Counted from the stretch's first letter, positions 45,006 to 54,459 are shown. The stretch is DNA of 64,000 nucleotides from an uncultured Bacteroidales bacterium (GCA_905210435.1 CAJLWO010000006.1:1-64000), one strand, 5' to 3'. The notes: generated by a model from the letters alone, not told the origin. Program-made: numbers and translations.

Positions 45006-45819
45006 CATTTCGATGATAACCATGTCTGACAAATGAGTCAACGTAAATCAACTCCTTTATCCATTCTCCAGCTTTATTTTTCTTGTTCTGTAATCTAAAG
45101 AAACCACTAACAACAATATCATTGTCATTTATAATCTTTGTAAACCATCTGGAGTCCATTACAATAACCTCCTGTCCACTTTCATTTCTTATTCTTTGCC
45201 TTGAATTATACTTATTATCGCTACTATCAATTTTGGCAATAGTATTATTAGCTACAATAATTTTCTCAACAGGAGCATATTTTTTCAATGAAACATAATC
45301 AACGACATATGCCGATAGATGATTACATACAGTCCCATCCGGATTTGGAAATAAGCTTGGATCCGTAGCAAATTCATATGGAACCTCTACTACTATCTGA
45401 TTTGAACTATTCACATAGGCCTCACAATAACATCTTAAATAACTTTCTCCGTAAAGATCATTATACAACCATATAAAAAGTCTGTTATCACCAAAACCAT
45501 ATATAATAGTACCATTCCAAAGCTTAGACACAATTATACCGCCCTCTGATTGCTGCGAGAAATCATTAAAAAGTTGAGCCCATACTTTTTGGAATGCAGC
45601 TTCACCTTTCTCCATAGCTCTTTCAAAAGAAGGCATAACCAATTCCGGAACACCCCATTTCGGTTTCGCTGCACGTATTTTGGCTAATTTAGTATAGCAT
45701 CGAAACAAATACATATTATTCATTGGGTTATCGGATTCAGCAATTTTTAATTTACCGATAAACTCCTCAATCCTATCTGACAATAGCCATGAAATGACAG
45801 GCTGCTTTTTAATAACCAT
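44980..45819 (-). CDS. Unknown protein in AT-rich island, partner of the M48-like gene
   Basis: This 279-aa protein has no signal peptide and no family I recognise. The N-terminal third is helical and the rest beta-rich, with aromatic segments such as GFGDNRLFIWLYNDLYGESYLRCYCEAYV. Base composition is clearly AT-richer than its neighbours. Its ATG lies 7 bp after the M48-like stop, so the two form an operon. The frame extends upstream into that gene, but MVIKKQPVISW is the better start. It may be a substrate or inhibitor partner; that is speculation. Confidence 0.65.
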   Translation of the reverse strand: MVIKKQPVISWLLSDRIEEFIGKLKIAESDNPMNNMYLFRCYTKLAKIRAAKPKWGVPELVMPSFERAMEKGEAAFQKVWAQLFNDFSQQSEGGIIVSKLWNGTIIYGFGDNRLFIWLYNDLYGESYLRCYCEAYVNSSNQIVVEVPYEFATDPSLFPNPDGTVCNHLSAYVVDYVSLKKYAPVEKIIVANNTIAKIDSSDNKYNSRQRIRNESGQEVIVMDSRWFTKIINDNDIVVSGFFRLQNKKNKAGEWIKELIYVDSFVRHGYHRNAKIEDEIE

Positions 45820-45826
45820 AACATAT

Positions 45827-46624
45827 TTAAAAATTAGAAATTTTGTATAATTCATTTCGCATACTGTTCTTCGCTCTCGAACGTCTAACAGCTGCATTTA
45901 CCGTATTACCCAATTCTGGAGAAGTTTTAGCTTTATTTTGCAAATCGTTATTTAGCAAATAGTTATACGTGCGGTCATACGCATTGCCCGTTATTCCAGA
46001 TTCAAAACCCGAAGCGAAGGCATTTAACCCGGATATAATACTTGCAGAAAGCTCATTTTTACGTCTCTTTTTTGCACCGGCATAAAGTCCGCGAAGACGA
46101 TGTTGTAATGCACCGTGCGAAAACTCATTAGCTACAATACCCATTATAATCTCACGAGTCATACCTTTTCTTTGTAAAAGAGCAGATGTTAGACATATAA
46201 CAAATGAATCTTCGGTAAGAGCATTAAACGAATTTACTTCATCGGAATATATTATATGCAACGAACATTTCAACGGTAGTGAGGATATACCCATATCTAT
46301 GAGCATAGTATCACAGAAACCTTACATACTCTCTATAATTGATTCATTATACTGAGAATAAAAACGGGGCAATTCGGACAATTTATTTAAAGCTTCCTTC
46401 TCCGTGCCACCTTTTTTCTTTATATCGCGCATAAATTTTATAAGCGATTCATTATAATATAATGTCGCCTGCCAAAATCTCACAGGATTACCCTTGGGAA
46501 GAACTTTAGCTGAATCTGACACATCATATTTTTCTATTAGCTTCTTGAATTCTTTATCCAAATCAGCCGAATGTGCAATAATTGCACACAAGAAGCAAAT
46601 AACAGCCGAACCAAATCTTTTCAT
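45827..46624 (-). pseudogene. M48-like metallopeptidase gene interrupted by an in-frame TAA
   Basis: Two frames, 46624-46322 (100 aa, signal peptide MKRFGSAVICFLCAIIAHSA) and 46306-45827 (159 aa), lie in the same reading frame. One TAA at 46322-46324 separates them, and reading through it gives one continuous 265-residue protein with M48-type layout (YSDEVNSFNALTEDSFVICLTSALL, then the active helix). The helix reads VANEFSHGALQH where active enzymes have H-E-x-x-H, so the first zinc His is Asn (AAT, 46127-46129). Both changes point to decay. A sequencing error at the stop, or two real short proteins, are the alternatives. Confidence 0.75.
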
Positions 46625-46859
46625 CAGATATAAATAATTCTATTTAACAAAAAATATTTTTACTAAACGACAAATGATATTCGATGCTAAATTACAAAAA
46701 AATTAGCAAAATAAACATGACGATGGGCCACCATTGCAATTTAATGCAATTTTCTACAAAAATGTTTGAATATGTAAATATTTGACGCTATCTTTGTGAA
46801 AAATTTACAATATCTTACATTGTAAGCAGGTTTCCAAACGATAAAATCAAATATTGCAT
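46625..46859. other. Divergent gap before leuA with an inverted repeat
   Basis: This AT-rich 235-bp gap holds the leuA promoter. The palindrome ATTGCA-5 nt-TGCAAT (46734-46750) lies 14 bp upstream of the -33 element, where an activator or repressor could bind. No T-box, uORF or leucine-rich leader peptide is seen. Confidence 0.45.
46765..46796 (+). promoter_or_regulatory. Promoter of the leucine operon
   Basis: TTTG at 46765-46768, 20-nt spacer, TATCTTTG at 46789-46796. The start codon is 63 bp downstream. Confidence 0.65.
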
Positions 46860-48353
46860 ATGAGCAATCGTCTTTACATTTTCGATACCACGCTCCGCGA
46901 CGGCGAGCAAGTTCCGGGCTGTCAGCTCAACACAGTAGAAAAGATTGAAGTGGCAAAGGCTCTTGAAGAACTCGGAGTCGATGTCATTGAAGCAGGCTTC
47001 CCGGTGTCAAGTCCGGGCGATTTCAATTCAGTAGTCGAAATATCCAAAGCAGTGACATGGCCCACGATATGTGCCCTGACGCGTGCCGTGGAGAAAGACA
47101 TCGAGGTCGCCGCCGAGGCACTGAAATATGCCAAACATAAACGTATTCACACCGGAATCGGCACGTCCGACCCTCATATCAAATATAAATTCAACTCCAC
47201 CCGTGAGGAAATCATCGAGCGAGCTGTAAAGGCCGTAGCCTACGCCAAACGCTTCGTCGAGGATGTGCAGTTCTATGCCGAGGACGCAGGCCGCACCGAC
47301 AACGAGTATCTTGCCCGTGTCGTCGAAGCCGTAATCAAAGCCGGAGCCACCGTGATCAATATCCCCGACACGACAGGCTACTGCCTTCCGTCGGAATTCG
47401 GCGAGAAAATCAAATATCTTATCGACCATGTCGACGGCATCGACAAAGTCACCATCGCCACCCACTGCCACAACGACCTCGGCATGGCCACAGCCAATAC
47501 TATGGCCGGCGTAATCAACGGCGCCCGTCAGGCCGAAGTCACAATCAACGGTATCGGCGAACGTGCCGGCAACACCTCTCTCGAGGAGGTCGCCATGATA
47601 TGCTATTCCCACAAAGAGCTCGGCATCACCACCAATCTCAACACTACGAAAATATACGGCATCTCACGCATGGTATCCTCGCTGATGAACATGCCCGTAC
47701 AACCCAATAAGGCAATCGTCGGACGAAACGCATTCGCCCACTCGTCGGGCATCCACCAGGACGGCGTGCTCAAAAACCGCGAAAGCTATGAAATCATTGA
47801 CCCGAAAGTCGTAGGTGTCGACGAAAACTCAATCGTGCTTACCGCCCGCTCCGGTCGCGCCGCGCTCAAACATCGCCTGCACGTCCTCGGCATCGAGCTC
47901 GACAAAGAAGCGCTCGACAAAGCCTACGAGGCATTCCTCCGTCTTGCCGACAAGAAGAAGGAAATCAACGATGACGACGTGCTCATGATTGCCGGACAGC
48001 ACAATAAGGAGCACCGCATAAAGCTCGATTTCCTCCAGGTTACTTCAGGAGTCGGCATCAAGTCGGTGGCAAGTGTCGGACTCGACATCGCGGGAGAAAA
48101 ATTCGAGGCATGCGCTTCGGGCAACGGTCCTGTCGATGCGGCAATATCGGCAATCAAGCTCATCATACGCCGCAAGATGCTTGTTAAGGAATTCCTTATC
48201 CAGGCCATCAACAAAGGCAGCAACGACGTGGGCAAGGTGCACATGACAGTCGAACACGACGGCAACCAGTACTACGGATTCTCGGCCAACACCGACATCG
48301 TCAGCGCATCGGCCGAAGCATTCATCGACGCCATCAACAAATTCGTGCGATAA
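46860..48353 (+). CDS. leuA: 2-isopropylmalate synthase
   Basis: This 497-aa enzyme makes 2-isopropylmalate from acetyl-CoA and 2-ketoisovalerate, the first committed leucine step. The catalytic start FDTTLRDGEQVPG, EAGFP, the metal motif ATHCHNDLGMA and NGIGERAGN are in place, and a C-terminal regulatory LeuA domain (about 390-497) is present, so leucine feedback is expected. A TTG earlier in frame is rejected in favour of the ATG at 46860. leuC follows after a short hairpin gap. Confidence 0.96.
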   Translation: MSNRLYIFDTTLRDGEQVPGCQLNTVEKIEVAKALEELGVDVIEAGFPVSSPGDFNSVVEISKAVTWPTICALTRAVEKDIEVAAEALKYAKHKRIHTGIGTSDPHIKYKFNSTREEIIERAVKAVAYAKRFVEDVQFYAEDAGRTDNEYLARVVEAVIKAGATVINIPDTTGYCLPSEFGEKIKYLIDHVDGIDKVTIATHCHNDLGMATANTMAGVINGARQAEVTINGIGERAGNTSLEEVAMICYSHKELGITTNLNTTKIYGISRMVSSLMNMPVQPNKAIVGRNAFAHSSGIHQDGVLKNRESYEIIDPKVVGVDENSIVLTARSGRAALKHRLHVLGIELDKEALDKAYEAFLRLADKKKEINDDDVLMIAGQHNKEHRIKLDFLQVTSGVGIKSVASVGLDIAGEKFEACASGNGPVDAAISAIKLIIRRKMLVKEFLIQAINKGSNDVGKVHMTVEHDGNQYYGFSANTDIVSASAEAFIDAINKFVR

Positions 48354-48364
48354 TACATGCAGGC

Positions 48365-48399
48365 GGCAGGGAAAAATCTCCTGCCATATTACCGTTTTT
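48365..48399 (+). promoter_or_regulatory. Intercistronic hairpin between leuA and leuC
   Basis: GGCAGG and CCTGCC form a 6-bp stem with nine-base loop; a six-T run follows nine bases later. It is too weak for a full terminator but could attenuate or process the message between leuA and leuCDB. Confidence 0.4.
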
Positions 48400-48427
48400 T
48401 ACACATAGCGTATAATCAATCCTTACA

Positions 48428-49825
48428 ATGAATACATTATTTGATAAAATTTGGGACAGCCACATCGTTACAAAAGTCGACGACGGTCCTACCCAACTTT
48501 ATATCGACCGTCATTACTGTCACGAGGTCACAAGCCCGCAGGCATTTGACGGACTGCGCCGACGCGGACTCAAAGTATTCCGTCCCGAGCGCACATACTG
48601 TTCTCCCGACCACAATATACCTACCGTCAATCAGGATAAGCCGATTGCCGACGCGGTATCACGTCAGCAGGTCGAGCAGCTGACAAAGAATGCCGGCGAG
48701 TTCGGCCTGACCCTGTTCCCTCTCGGACATCCGCGCAACGGTATAATCCACGTTATCGGTCCGGAAAACGGCCTCACACTTCCCGGATATACCATCGTGT
48801 GCGGCGACAGCCATACATCCACCCACGGCGCTTTCGGCGCGGTAGCTTTCGGCATCGGAACATCTGAGGTAGAGATGGTACTCGCATCCCAATGTATCCT
48901 TCAGGCCAAACCAAAAACGATGCGCATCACCGTCGACGGCACACTCTCACCCGGCGTCACAGCAAAAGACATCGCCCTCTATATAATAGCCAAAATGACG
49001 ACAGGCGGTGCCACCGGCTATTTCGTCGAATATGCCGGCGAAGCCATCCGTTCGCTGTCGATGGAAGGCCGCATGACACTGTGCAACATGTCAATCGAAA
49101 TGGGCGCGCGCGGCGGTCTGATTGCTCCCGACGAAGTTACTTTCGAATACTGCAAGGGGCGCCCATACGCTCCCAAAGGTGAAGAATGGGAAAAGGCCGT
49201 GGCATATTGGCGCACCCTCCCCTCGGGCCACGATGCCGTATTCGACAAGGAGGTACGGTTTGACGCAGCCGATATTCGTCCGCGAGTCACCTACGGCACC
49301 AACCCCGGCATGGGTATCGCGATTGACGAACCTGTTCCTTCATGTCCCGCAACCGCCGACGAGCAGGAGAAAGCGTCCTTTGAAAAATCACTCTCCTATA
49401 TGGGATTCTCTTCCGGCAAATCGATTGAAGGCACCAAAGTTGACTATGTGTTCCTCGGCAGCTGTACTAACGGCCGTCTTGATGATTTCCGCCAGTTCGC
49501 GTCAATAGTGAAAGGGCGTCGTAAACATCCCGACGTCACTGCGTGGCTCGTTCCGGGTTCATGGGAAGTGCTCAATCAGATTAAGGAAGAAGGTCTGGAC
49601 AAGATAATCGAAGAAGCGGGATTTGAAATCCGCCAGCCCGGCTGCTCGGCATGCCTTGCCATGAATGATGACAAAGTTCCTGCCGGATGTCTCGCAGTCT
49701 CCACTTCCAACCGTAACTTTGAAGGCCGACAAGGTCCGGGCGCACGCACCGTGCTCGCAAGCCCGCTCACAGCCGCCGCAGCTGCCGTAACAGGCGTTAT
49801 TACCAACCCGTTAAACCTCTTATGA
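48428..49825 (+). CDS. leuC: 3-isopropylmalate dehydratase large subunit
   Basis: This 465-aa aconitase-type subunit isomerises 2- to 3-isopropylmalate with the LeuD subunit. The [4Fe-4S] cysteines are in GSCTNGRLDDF near residue 345 and in GCSACLAMN near 406-409; the substrate region GDSHTSTHGAFG is present. Its stop overlaps the leuD start by four bases (ATGA). Confidence 0.96.
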   Translation: MNTLFDKIWDSHIVTKVDDGPTQLYIDRHYCHEVTSPQAFDGLRRRGLKVFRPERTYCSPDHNIPTVNQDKPIADAVSRQQVEQLTKNAGEFGLTLFPLGHPRNGIIHVIGPENGLTLPGYTIVCGDSHTSTHGAFGAVAFGIGTSEVEMVLASQCILQAKPKTMRITVDGTLSPGVTAKDIALYIIAKMTTGGATGYFVEYAGEAIRSLSMEGRMTLCNMSIEMGARGGLIAPDEVTFEYCKGRPYAPKGEEWEKAVAYWRTLPSGHDAVFDKEVRFDAADIRPRVTYGTNPGMGIAIDEPVPSCPATADEQEKASFEKSLSYMGFSSGKSIEGTKVDYVFLGSCTNGRLDDFRQFASIVKGRRKHPDVTAWLVPGSWEVLNQIKEEGLDKIIEEAGFEIRQPGCSACLAMNDDKVPAGCLAVSTSNRNFEGRQGPGARTVLASPLTAAAAAVTGVITNPLNLL

Positions 49826-50409
49826 TGAAACAGAAATTCAATAATGTGACATCGTCATGCGTGCCGCTGCCTATCGAAAACATTGATACGGACCAGATTA
49901 TTCCGGCTCGCTTCCTTAAAGCCACCTCACGCGAAGGCTTCGGCGAAAACCTTTTCCGCGACTGGCGATTCGACGAAAATGGCAATGCCATTACCTCGTT
50001 CCCGCTCAACAATCCGCGCTATTCCGGTCAGATACTCGTGGCCGGAAAGAATTTCGGTTGCGGCTCATCGCGCGAACACGCCGCCTGGGCTATAGCCGAT
50101 TACGGATTTCGTGTCGTCGTGTCGACATTCTTTGCCGACATCCACAAGAACAACGAGCTCAACAACTTCGTATTGCCTGTCGTGGTAAGCGAACCGTTCC
50201 TCGCGTCGCTGTTCGAGACCATCGAGGCAAACCCCAAGGCACAGGTTTCAGTCGACCTGCCCTCCCAGACCATCACCAACCTTGCCACCGGAGCCTCTGA
50301 GCATTTCGACATCAATCCCTACAAGAAGCACTGTCTGCTCAACGGACTCGACGATATTGATTTCCTGCTCAGCAACCGCGATAAAATTACAGAATACGAA
50401 AACAAATAA
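49822..50409 (+). CDS. leuD: 3-isopropylmalate dehydratase small subunit
   Basis: This 195-aa swivel subunit pairs with LeuC. Hallmarks are NIDTDQIIPARFLK near the N terminus and the conserved NFGCGSSREHAAWAI. Normal length; leuB follows after 13 bp. Confidence 0.96.
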   Translation: MMKQKFNNVTSSCVPLPIENIDTDQIIPARFLKATSREGFGENLFRDWRFDENGNAITSFPLNNPRYSGQILVAGKNFGCGSSREHAAWAIADYGFRVVVSTFFADIHKNNELNNFVLPVVVSEPFLASLFETIEANPKAQVSVDLPSQTITNLATGASEHFDINPYKKHCLLNGLDDIDFLLSNRDKITEYENK

Positions 50410-50422
50410 GTAACTACCCGAT

Positions 50423-51484
50423 ATGGATTTTAAAATAGCAGTATTGCCTGGCGACGGCATCGGACCCGAAATCTCAAAAGTAGGTGTCGACGTGATGACC
50501 GCCGTATGCGATAAAATGGGACATACCGTAAGCTATACGTATGCTCCCGTAGGAGCCGCTGCAATCGACGAGTGCGGCGACCCGTTCCCCGAATCTACCT
50601 TCAAGGTCTGCATGGACGCCGACGCCGTACTCTTCTCTGCAATCGGCGACCCCAAATACGACAATAACCCTACCGCCAAGGTGCGTCCGGAGCAAGGACT
50701 CCTCGCCATGCGCAAGCGCCTCGGACTGTTTGCCAACATACGTCCCGTGCAGATTTTTCCGGCACTCATACATAAATCCCCGCTCAAAGCCGAGATTATC
50801 AAAGATGCCGATTTCATCTGCATCCGCGAACTCACCGGCGGCATGTACTTCGGCGAGAAATATCAGGACGACGACCGCGCCTACGACACAAACGCCTACA
50901 CCCGCGGGGAAATAGAACGTATACTCCGCGTCGCATTTGAATACGCGCGCCGCCGTCGCAACCACCTTACCGTTGTTGACAAGGCCAACGTGCTTGCTTC
51001 AAGCCGTCTGTGGCGCAAAGTTGCAAAAGAGATGGAGCCGCAGTACCCCGATGTCACCACCGACTATATGTTCGTCGACAACGCAGCAATGAAAATGATT
51101 ACCGAGCCGTCATTTTTCGACGTGATGGTGACAGAAAACACCTTCGGCGACATATTGACCGACGAGGGCAGCGTCATTTCCGGTTCAATGGGACTCCTCC
51201 CCTCTGCCTCGACAGGTGAGCACACTCCGGTATTCGAACCGATCCACGGCTCATGGCCGCAAGCCAAAGGCCTCAATATCGCCAACCCGATGGCTCAGGT
51301 TCTCTCAGTTGCAATGCTGTTCGAATACTTCAATCTCAAGGAAGAAGGCACCCTCATCCGCAAAGCCGTCGACGATGCGCTGGCCGCATATATCCGCACT
51401 CCCGAAATTCAGGTTGAAGGCCACGAACCTTACGGCACAAAAGAAATCGGCGAATGGCTCGTCAACCACATCAATGAGATGTAA
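50423..51484 (+). CDS. leuB: 3-isopropylmalate dehydrogenase
   Basis: This 353-aa NAD enzyme oxidises and decarboxylates 3-isopropylmalate to 2-ketoisocaproate. Motifs are LPGDGIGPEI, RPEQGLLAMRKRL, the substrate arginine block IRELTGGMYFG, and EPIHGSWP near residue 272. The operon order leuA-C-D-B completes the leucine-specific branch; the final transaminase is not in the window. A terminator follows. Confidence 0.96.
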   Translation: MDFKIAVLPGDGIGPEISKVGVDVMTAVCDKMGHTVSYTYAPVGAAAIDECGDPFPESTFKVCMDADAVLFSAIGDPKYDNNPTAKVRPEQGLLAMRKRLGLFANIRPVQIFPALIHKSPLKAEIIKDADFICIRELTGGMYFGEKYQDDDRAYDTNAYTRGEIERILRVAFEYARRRRNHLTVVDKANVLASSRLWRKVAKEMEPQYPDVTTDYMFVDNAAMKMITEPSFFDVMVTENTFGDILTDEGSVISGSMGLLPSASTGEHTPVFEPIHGSWPQAKGLNIANPMAQVLSVAMLFEYFNLKEEGTLIRKAVDDALAAYIRTPEIQVEGHEPYGTKEIGEWLVNHINEM

Positions 51485-51505
51485 TCTCGCATAACCGTAT
51501 CTTAA

Positions 51506-51557
51506 CCGCAGCTACTGTTCAGCCCCGTAATCTGACAGTGGCTGCGGATTTAATTTT
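51506..51557 (+). terminator. Terminator of the leucine operon
   Basis: CCGCAGCTACTGT pairs with ACAGTGGCTGCGG with one mismatch, followed by ATTTAATTTT. Confidence 0.85.
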
Positions 51558-51587
51558 GAAAAACAAAACCTTAAATTGTCACTTCCG

Positions 51588-52187
51588 ATGTCACGACTAT
51601 CCCGCATCTTAACAGTTTGCTTCATATCCATATTTACTCCATACGTAGCACCGTCACAAACCAATATGACTGATGACGGTGTGTGCCGATGGGAAACCGG
51701 AGCTATGGCCGGGCTCAACAACGACGGATATGAATGGCTGTTTCATGGAGCATACTTCCCCATACAATATGTAGGAGCTAAAATCGGCCTCGGAATGGCC
51801 GGCGAGATACATCAGATGGGAGACTGGGGAAAAGATGAATGGGAAACAGGACATCACTATGCGGCACGATTTAAATTCAACGCATCCGTAGCCATCCGCT
51901 CACCACGAATCATAAACTGGAAAAGTCAGGGTGCCGGTTTCTATCTTTTCACCGAACCGGGCATCGTCCTGTCACCCGGCGCAAGCGGAAGCCGTAATCC
52001 CCGCTATTGCTGCTGGGATCTGAAATCAGGCATCAACCTCCAGATTGACCACCTAATACTCACCCTCGGCTACGGCATCTCCGATTTCTCCCTCTACTCC
52101 GGCTACCCGACCAACATGCAAGGCCTCCCCGACGACGACAACTACATAACCCACACAGCATTCGTATCCTGCTCCTACAAATTCTGA
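51588..52187 (+). CDS. Secreted beta-rich protein, probably outer-membrane barrel
   Basis: This 199-aa protein has a signal peptide (LSRILTVCFISIFTPYVAPSQ), amphipathic strands, a possible disulfide or metal pair (CC in RYCCWDL) and a C-terminal CSYKF. I recognise no named family. It resembles the OMP-like gene after prmA in style (small, barrel-like, ending in Phe). The in-frame TTG at 51576 is rejected in favour of ATG. Confidence 0.55.
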   Translation: MSRLSRILTVCFISIFTPYVAPSQTNMTDDGVCRWETGAMAGLNNDGYEWLFHGAYFPIQYVGAKIGLGMAGEIHQMGDWGKDEWETGHHYAARFKFNASVAIRSPRIINWKSQGAGFYLFTEPGIVLSPGASGSRNPRYCCWDLKSGINLQIDHLILTLGYGISDFSLYSGYPTNMQGLPDDDNYITHTAFVSCSYKF

Positions 52188-52239
52188 CCACCCATAAACA
52201 TTTTAAAGATATTGCAGAACTCAAATTACGCGACGAACT

Positions 52240-52330
52240 AGTAGGGACGGATTCATCGCGTCCGCATCCGAATGGCATAACATACTAAATACCACGTCCA
52301 TAATGCGGACGCATTGAATCGCGCCCCTAC
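52240..52330. repeat. Complete palindromic REP/MITE-like element
   Basis: Left arm (GTAGGGACGGATTCATCGCG then TCCGCATCCGAATGG) and right arm (CCATAATGCGGACGCATTGA then ATCGCGCCCCTAC) are imperfect inverted copies around a 20-bp centre. Its left half matches the copy at 8076-8111. It lies between convergent genes and has no coding capacity, so it would have to be mobilised in trans if it moves. Confidence 0.8.
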
Positions 52331-52368
52331 AAATTGCTGCGACTTTTGACCGCTGATTATAGATTTTG

Positions 52369-53244
52369 TCAGATACGGTCAAGTACCGTTCCGATCAAAT
52401 CGTGTATGCCGTTCTTATAGTTGGGATTGGAATCATTGTTCATGCGGTTGGCGATGATTGAGCATACGGTCATTGCCTTGTGCCCCATCAGTTTGCCGAG
52501 GCCCTGCAATGGAGCGCTTTCCATTTCGTAGTTGGTGACCTTGCGTCCTTTGAAACGGAATTCCTCAATAGAACGGTTGAGTGCGGGGTTGGCAAGCGCC
52601 AGTCTCAGTTCACGTCCCTGCGGACCGTAGAATCCTACTGCCGAAATTGTATTGCCTCTCACCATGTCATCCTTGCCGATGCGCTCTACAAGCTCAGGAT
52701 CAGCATCTACTACGTATGGTTTCGCCCACAGTTTATTCCAGTCGGTATGCTCGCAAAACGCCTGCTCGAACTCCAGGTCGGCCACTTCATTACGTCCGGC
52801 ATAGTAGTTGAGCACCCCGTCAAATCCTATCGACTTTTCAGCTATCACGGGAGTGCCCAACACCAGTTCTGGTTGCAATGCGCCCGATGTTCCTATTCTC
52901 ACCATAGTAAGCTGGCGATGCGTGTCCTTTACCTCGCGTGTAGAGAAATCGATATTGGCAAGAGCATCAAGTTCGTTGATTACAATATCGATATTATCCG
53001 GACCGATACCATGACTGATGCACATTATAGGCTTGCCGGCGTATGTACCGCCGATTGTACGGAATTCGCGGGATTGCACCTCAAACGTGCGGGTATCGAA
53101 AAACGATGCCACCATTTCCACTCGTCCGGGGTCGCCTACAAGAATTATCCTGTCGGTCAGCTGTTCCGGCAAAAGATGGATGTGAAATACTGTCCCGTCG
53201 GGATTGATTATAAGTTCGGAGGGGGGAATAATTTTCTTGGTCAT
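52369..53244 (-). CDS. Nucleoside phosphorylase (uridine phosphorylase type)
   Basis: This 291-aa enzyme of the PNP/UDP family splits nucleosides with phosphate for salvage. Conserved parts are IILVGDPGRVEMVASFF, ISHGIGPDN, MVRIGTSGALQ, NYEMESAPLQGLGKL and the C-terminal helix. The ME-S segment (residues 225-235) favours uridine phosphorylase or a relative; sequence alone does not fix the base. Single gene with no clear -7 box. Confidence 0.85.
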   Translation of the reverse strand: MTKKIIPPSELIINPDGTVFHIHLLPEQLTDRIILVGDPGRVEMVASFFDTRTFEVQSREFRTIGGTYAGKPIMCISHGIGPDNIDIVINELDALANIDFSTREVKDTHRQLTMVRIGTSGALQPELVLGTPVIAEKSIGFDGVLNYYAGRNEVADLEFEQAFCEHTDWNKLWAKPYVVDADPELVERIGKDDMVRGNTISAVGFYGPQGRELRLALANPALNRSIEEFRFKGRKVTNYEMESAPLQGLGKLMGHKAMTVCSIIANRMNNDSNPNYKNGIHDLIGTVLDRI

Positions 53245-53331
53245 AGGGTATAGATTTAAAAATTATTATGATAACAAATATTCTGTTCGTTTTGTTTTGA
53301 AAGCGACTGCCGGAGTAAGCCTCGCCCTTGG

Positions 53332-54459
53332 CTATGAAAGCCGGTAAGAGCCGCCGGGGAAATTAATCACGATGCCTTTAAACTCAAGATTGACCATCAG
53401 CGGCATCAGGCGTGACATCGGTATTCCCGTTTCAACCGAGATTGCATTTATCCTCGCGTCTCCTTTATTCCTCAGATAATCCACAATCACGGTCTCATCT
53501 TCCGTAAGCTCGGGGAATAGGCTTTTCTGCTCGCCGTCCTCATCGGCAGTCTCCCAACCCATCACTTCTATTATATCGTCGGCACCTGTAATGAGATGCG
53601 CCACATTCCGTGCGATAAGTCCGTTGCACCCGCGGCTGTATATATCCGACGTGCGTCCCGGCAGGGCAAATACATCGCGTGAATATTCCGACGCTATGCG
53701 AGCCGTTGTCAACGCTCCGCCCTTATCCGCCGACTCGACTACCACGACACATTCGGAAATCCCGGCGACAATACGGTTGCGTGCCAGAAAATTTCCTTTG
53801 TGAATACGGGCATCATGGATATACTCCGTGAGCACCATTCCGCCAGACTTCGCCATACGTGCGGCATCATTGCGATGCGACGACGGATATATTGTGCTCA
53901 GCCCGTGCGCCACAACGCCTATTGTCGGCAGTCCGGCCGACATGGCAGCCCTATGTGCTGCAATATCTATCCCATACGCCAGTCCGCTGACCACAATTAT
54001 GTTTCTGACCTTTTCAGCAAGTCCGGCAATGAGCTTATTGACAAAATCCACGCCATAGGCTGTAGCATGGCGCGTGCCAACGATGCTGATGAGATGGCTG
54101 TCATTATAATCACAGTCTCCGATTGCATACAGCATCAGCGGCGCATCGCTGCACTCACGGAGCAACTGCGGATATTCCTTGTCGGAGAAATACAGTTCGC
54201 GTATACGGTTGACATCGTTATATACCGCCTCACTTTCAGCAATCGCAAGCAGCTGGTCACGGTATTCACGCTCGAAAAGCGGCGACTTCATCCCCATTAC
54301 GGTCTGAAGTTCCGCCGGCGTAGCCCGGAAGAAATCGCCCTCGGTATGCATGCGTTGCAGTATGGCGCTTCCGGTTTCCGGATTGACCCCGCGCATCATA
54401 GAGAACGCCAGCCTGTAGCAGCGTTCCTTAAAGTCCATATTTCGGTGCACGGGAGTCAT
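53332..54459 (-). CDS. dprA: DNA-processing protein DprA
   Basis: This 375-aa protein loads RecA on incoming single-stranded DNA in transformation. Order: short N-terminal SAM-like helical domain (1-85); Rossmann core with LISIVGTRHATAYG, VSGLAYGIDIAAH, NRIVAGISECVVVVES and GALTTA; C-terminal winged helix (about 310-375). Start could also be MDFKER (7 residues later). It follows the thioesterase gene by 32 bp, a pairing common in Bacteroidota. No other competence gene is present. Confidence 0.94.
   Translation of the reverse strand: MTPVHRNMDFKERCYRLAFSMMRGVNPETGSAILQRMHTEGDFFRATPAELQTVMGMKSPLFEREYRDQLLAIAESEAVYNDVNRIRELYFSDKEYPQLLRECSDAPLMLYAIGDCDYNDSHLISIVGTRHATAYGVDFVNKLIAGLAEKVRNIIVVSGLAYGIDIAAHRAAMSAGLPTIGVVAHGLSTIYPSSHRNDAARMAKSGGMVLTEYIHDARIHKGNFLARNRIVAGISECVVVVESADKGGALTTARIASEYSRDVFALPGRTSDIYSRGCNGLIARNVAHLITGADDIIEVMGWETADEDGEQKSLFPELTEDETVIVDYLRNKGDARINAISVETGIPMSRLMPLMVNLEFKGIVINFPGGSYRLS

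Noticed and set aside
46322..46324. Programmed stop readthrough or selenocysteine
   Set aside because: The stop is TAA, not TGA, and no recoding hairpin is seen; gene decay is simpler.
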